Shown here: positions 61,347 to 64,000 of the stretch, piece after piece
Layout: every line of letters begins with the position of its first letter
Numbering within the stretch: the first letter of the stretch is position 1
NCBI GenBank assembly: GCA_934486785.1
Contig: CAKSQK010000001.1
Location: 372,001-436,000 of the forward strand
Length of the DNA stretch: 64,000 bases
DNA from: an uncultured Niabella sp.
GTDB lineage: Bacteria; Bacteroidota; Bacteroidia; Chitinophagales; Chitinophagaceae
Direction of reading: 5' to 3'
Translations under genes and position numbers: made by a program
Notes under the pieces: generated by a model
The model's database searches: none
The model's input: only the letters and a program-made list of their open reading frames with translations
Told to the model about the DNA's origin: nothing

Positions 61347-64000
61347 CTAATTTCGCGATGGACGGCTACCGCCCCTGAAACCACCGCCGCCGGGCCTTTC
61401 AAAGCTGCGGTTTCTTTCACCGCCGCCACCCCTGCCTCCCTGCCCAAAGCGACGCGGGTAGTAGGAAAGCGTAACCATGTAAAACTGCTGAAGCCCGTTG
61501 GTTACCGTAGTGCTCAGGGAGTTAAGACCGGTATTTACGTCAATGTTCTTATTCTGGCGAAGAATGTCCATTGCAGAAAACCTAACCTCTGCAGACTTGC
61601 TTTTTAAGAAGCGGTACGTAACAAAAGCGTTCCATAATAAAGAGGTTTCGCCGGCGTTTTTGTTGTTCAGGTAGTCGAGCGTATTGCTGAGCGTTACATT
61701 CTTAGGATATTTCAAATTGACACTCGCATTGGTAATGTATGTGGTGTTTTTAAACGAGTTCAGGTTCCGGCCTGTTTGCAGGCTGCTGTTCAAATTCAGG
61801 CCCTGCGCTACCTGAAAAGTGGCTATATCTCCCACTGAATAAAACACCCTGAGGTTGTTGTTGATATTGTTGTTTTTTGATAAGGAATATAAACCGTTGA
61901 TATAATTGGGCGTGGTATTGTTGTTATAGTTGCCTGAATAATTCAGTTGCAGCATGTCTTTTTTAAGCTTGAAAGAGGTTCCAACGTTAATGCCGGCGTT
62001 CATGTTTCGCCTGCCGTTTTCAATGTTGATCAGATACACCGTTCTCTGTAAGCTGTTATCAAGATAGCTGCTGTCTGTAATGCCGTTTCTTACTTGGCCC
62101 GCATTAAAAAACACCCTGAAGTTGAACTCCCCTTTATCACGGTTGCCCTGCTTTTCGTAATTGAAATTAAAGCTGATGTTATTGTTGTAATATGGCCTTA
62201 AATGTGCATTGCCATAATTAAAAGTGGTTTGCGCATTATCAATGATGGGGAATAGCTGATCAATGGAAGGAATGCCTGCTGAATTGTTTTGCGAAAGATT
62301 TACATTGATATTGTATTTTCTAAACCTGTTGTAAGTATACGAAACATTCAAACCTGGCAAAAAGAAGCTGTAATTTCTTTCAATATTCCTATTCTCAATA
62401 TCTGATTCATTTTTTTCTGACAAAAACTGTCCCTGCAGCACGGCCGATACATTTAAAAACCTGAAGAAACGGTCTGACAGGTTTTTACGAAAACTTTTTG
62501 AGAACCGCAGCGATGGCCTGTCTTCAAAACGGGTAATGTTGTTGAAGTACGTAAGGCTGTCCATAATATCATAGCTGTTTGTCAGTGTATCAAGATTACT
62601 TGCCAGTGTTGCGAAATCGGATCTTGAATAAGACAACTGGTTGTTGAAACTGATATTGATGTTCCAAAGGTTGTGGCTGCCAAACAAAAGCCGTTTCAAC
62701 GCATTGTAACCAAAGCCCAGGCTGTTATTAAAGTTTGACGATTCATTGTCATAATTACGGTTGATGTACCTGCTTTTTGAAGGCTCGGTAAAAGATATGA
62801 TATCTGAAGTAGTATTGCGGTTGCTGTTGTTGGAAGAATAGTTAGTGCTGTAATTGAGGTTAAAGCTTTTCAGGTTTCTTTCATCATCATCACTGTTCCT
62901 GTACGATGCATTTAAAGAAACGTTCTGATTGGAACTTTCTGACACCGTGTTTTGCTCGTTGGTACTGGCAAGGCCCACAAATTGCTTTTCAGAAGAAGTA
63001 AAGCTGTTGGATACCGCATTGCTGTTACCTGCATTAAATCCGCTGTTAATCGAAAACTCAGTGCTTCTGTCTCGCTTGTTATAACCGGCGTTAAAAGAAT
63101 GGTTTTCGTTTTCGGAATATGAAGTTCTTTGAGATTCGCCAAACAACAGCGTATCCTGTATGGTTGACTGCGAACTGGTGCGCGAGCTAACATCATTTGC
63201 ATTGCTTCTGAAATTATATCCCGCATTAAGCTGGTTATTCAGCCGGCTGTTGGTCTCCTCCGAAAAATTGTGCTGGTACGTGGCCCCCACAAACCCTATT
63301 TTATTTACCCCCGATCCGCCAAAATTAGCCACATACCTGTTAGAAGGATTAAAATCCCGGTAAGAGCTTTGCCGCACTATAGATTGCATGTCGGCGCTTT
63401 TATTAATATTATTTGTAGCGGCGGCAAGCCCAAAACGATTTCTTCTGTTGTACGCCTGCGAGGCAGCATCGGCTTCGTAGCGGTTATCAGTACCAATACC
63501 TGCGCCTACTTTGCCAAAAATGCCAAACTTCCTGTCCTCCCTCAATTTAATATTCATCGTCAGCAAAGAGTCAGCCGGGTCTTCATCAATATTATCTTTT
63601 GTGTAATCCTGCTCCTGGTAAACCTGTATTTTTTCTATCGCGTTCTTGGGCAGGTTTTGCGTGGCAATAGCAGGGTCGCCGCCAAAGAACGGTTTGCCGT
63701 CTACAAACAATTTGTTTACCGTTTTACCATTCACGGTTATGGTTCCATCGCCCCACATGGTTACGCCCGGCACGCGCCGCAGCATATCTTCCACCACGGC
63801 ATTAGAATCTAATTTAAAAGCCGCCGGATTAATCTCCAGTGTATCGCCATTCATTCTTATGGGCAGCACAGCCTGCACCACCACTTCATCCATAGAACCG
63901 TAAGTTCTGGAAAGTAATACTGTTTTAAAGTTGTAATGGCGAGCAGTTGTATCTAACTGGATCGTCTGAGAATAAGGCTTATAGCCTGCGTAAGAAAAAT
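61347..64000 (-). CDS. Outer-membrane beta-barrel protein with carboxypeptidase-regulatory domain, partial (N-terminus beyond right edge)
   Basis: C-terminal 880 or so residues of a large TonB-receptor-like outer-membrane protein. The frame is open to base 64000, where GYKPYSQTIQLD and VLLSRTYGSMDEVVVQAVLP show the end of a carboxypeptidase-regulatory-like domain. An ATG at 63893 begins only part of it. The plug-like region has EDMLRRVPGVTMWGDGTITV, GKTVNKLFVDGKPFFGGDPA and IEKIQVYQEQDYTKDN; the remainder is a barrel extremely rich in Asn and Ser (NYSTNYSSNNSNRNTTS). The tail is Gly/Arg-rich: GRGGGGERNRSFERPGGG. It belongs to the barrel group lacking SusD partners; ligand unknown. Confidence 0.9.
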   Translation of the reverse strand, partial: FSYAGYKPYSQTIQLDTTARHYNFKTVLLSRTYGSMDEVVVQAVLPIRMNGDTLEINPAAFKLDSNAVVEDMLRRVPGVTMWGDGTITVNGKTVNKLFVDGKPFFGGDPAIATQNLPKNAIEKIQVYQEQDYTKDNIDEDPADSLLTMNIKLREDRKFGIFGKVGAGIGTDNRYEADAASQAYNRRNRFGLAAATNNINKSADMQSIVRQSSYRDFNPSNRYVANFGGSGVNKIGFVGATYQHNFSEETNSRLNNQLNAGYNFRSNANDVSSRTSSQSTIQDTLLFGESQRTSYSENENHSFNAGYNKRDRSTEFSINSGFNAGNSNAVSNSFTSSEKQFVGLASTNEQNTVSESSNQNVSLNASYRNSDDDERNLKSFNLNYSTNYSSNNSNRNTTSDIISFTEPSKSRYINRNYDNESSNFNNSLGFGYNALKRLLFGSHNLWNINISFNNQLSYSRSDFATLASNLDTLTNSYDIMDSLTYFNNITRFEDRPSLRFSKSFRKNLSDRFFRFLNVSAVLQGQFLSEKNESDIENRNIERNYSFFLPGLNVSYTYNRFRKYNINVNLSQNNSAGIPSIDQLFPIIDNAQTTFNYGNAHLRPYYNNNISFNFNYEKQGNRDKGEFNFRVFFNAGQVRNGITDSSYLDNSLQRTVYLINIENGRRNMNAGINVGTSFKLKKDMLQLNYSGNYNNNTTPNYINGLYSLSKNNNINNNLRVFYSVGDIATFQVAQGLNLNSSLQTGRNLNSFKNTTYITNASVNLKYPKNVTLSNTLDYLNNKNAGETSLLWNAFVTYRFLKSKSAEVRFSAMDILRQNKNIDVNTGLNSLSTTVTNGLQQFYMVTLSYYPRRFGQGGRGGGGERNRSFERPGGGGFRGGSRPSRN

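Noticed and set aside
1..64000. CRISPR arrays, insertion sequences, prophage or integrase-associated attachment sites
   Set aside because: I saw no regularly spaced repeats, transposase or integrase motifs, and no phage gene block on either strand.

Overview
The window reads as chromosomal DNA of a member of the Bacteroidota, most likely family Chitinophagaceae. The evidence is two SusC/SusD nutrient-uptake pairs, many lipoboxes of the SCxx type, promoter-like TAnnTTTG elements, a methionine synthase split in two, and a Bacteroidota-style set of housekeeping genes (recA, ffh, an RprY-like regulator, LptF/G). I see no insertion sequence, prophage, rRNA operon or CRISPR array.

Positions 1-20176 form a polysaccharide/oligosaccharide utilisation region for alpha-galactosides. 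Reading leftward from 14149 are SusC, SusD, an unrecognised secreted protein, a divergent clan GH-D hydrolase (with a one-base frameshift near its end) and a GH36 alpha-galactosidase, closed by a strong terminator at about 4226-4265. A second SusC/SusD pair then runs off the left edge. Divergent from the first SusC, a sugar:proton symporter and a large DUF5107-TPR protein run rightward, followed by a convergent AraC-type regulator. A 21-bp-spaced direct repeat next to a promoter-like element in the 413-bp divergent gap is a candidate operator for that regulator. The inferred pathway is outer-membrane capture, periplasmic hydrolysis, then inner-membrane sugar uptake.

Positions 20214-41717 are mostly housekeeping and mixed genes: a Cys/Met-metabolism PLP enzyme, two related small secreted proteins, recA, a PAP2-like membrane protein, an M28 peptidase, a DUF2975 plus HTH pair, an epimerase/reductase with no usual start codon, a DegT-type aminotransferase with a Tat-like leader, an MFS transporter, a voltage-gated-type potassium channel with a zinc ribbon, ffh followed by a nuclease-A-inhibitor-like gene, a cyclophilin, a GH95 fucosidase, a GNAT-nitrilase fusion and an Lrp/AsnC regulator.

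At 41866-42060 is the most unusual element: a 195-nt RNA gene that folds as a tRNA cloverleaf (7-bp acceptor, D arm, 5-bp anticodon arm, perfect T arm) but carries about 120 nt of extra, highly structured sequence where the variable arm should be. It has a consensus-like promoter upstream and an 11-bp hairpin just downstream. I do not recognise it as tmRNA, a group I intron-containing tRNA or any RNA family I know.

Positions 42148-64000 hold a small hypothetical protein, the RprY-like response regulator, a HerA-like ATPase, an esterase-like lipoprotein, an LptF/G permease, bcp peroxiredoxin coupled to a putative metalloprotease, an M23 peptidase, a protein with a membrane segment and lipobox inside a fibronectin-like domain, a MerR regulator, a thioredoxin-fold protein, an MscS channel, type II NADH dehydrogenase, an aldo-keto reductase, split metH, and an outer-membrane beta-barrel protein cut by the right edge.

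All calls come from reading the sequence and from remembered family motifs; no database search or folding program was run.
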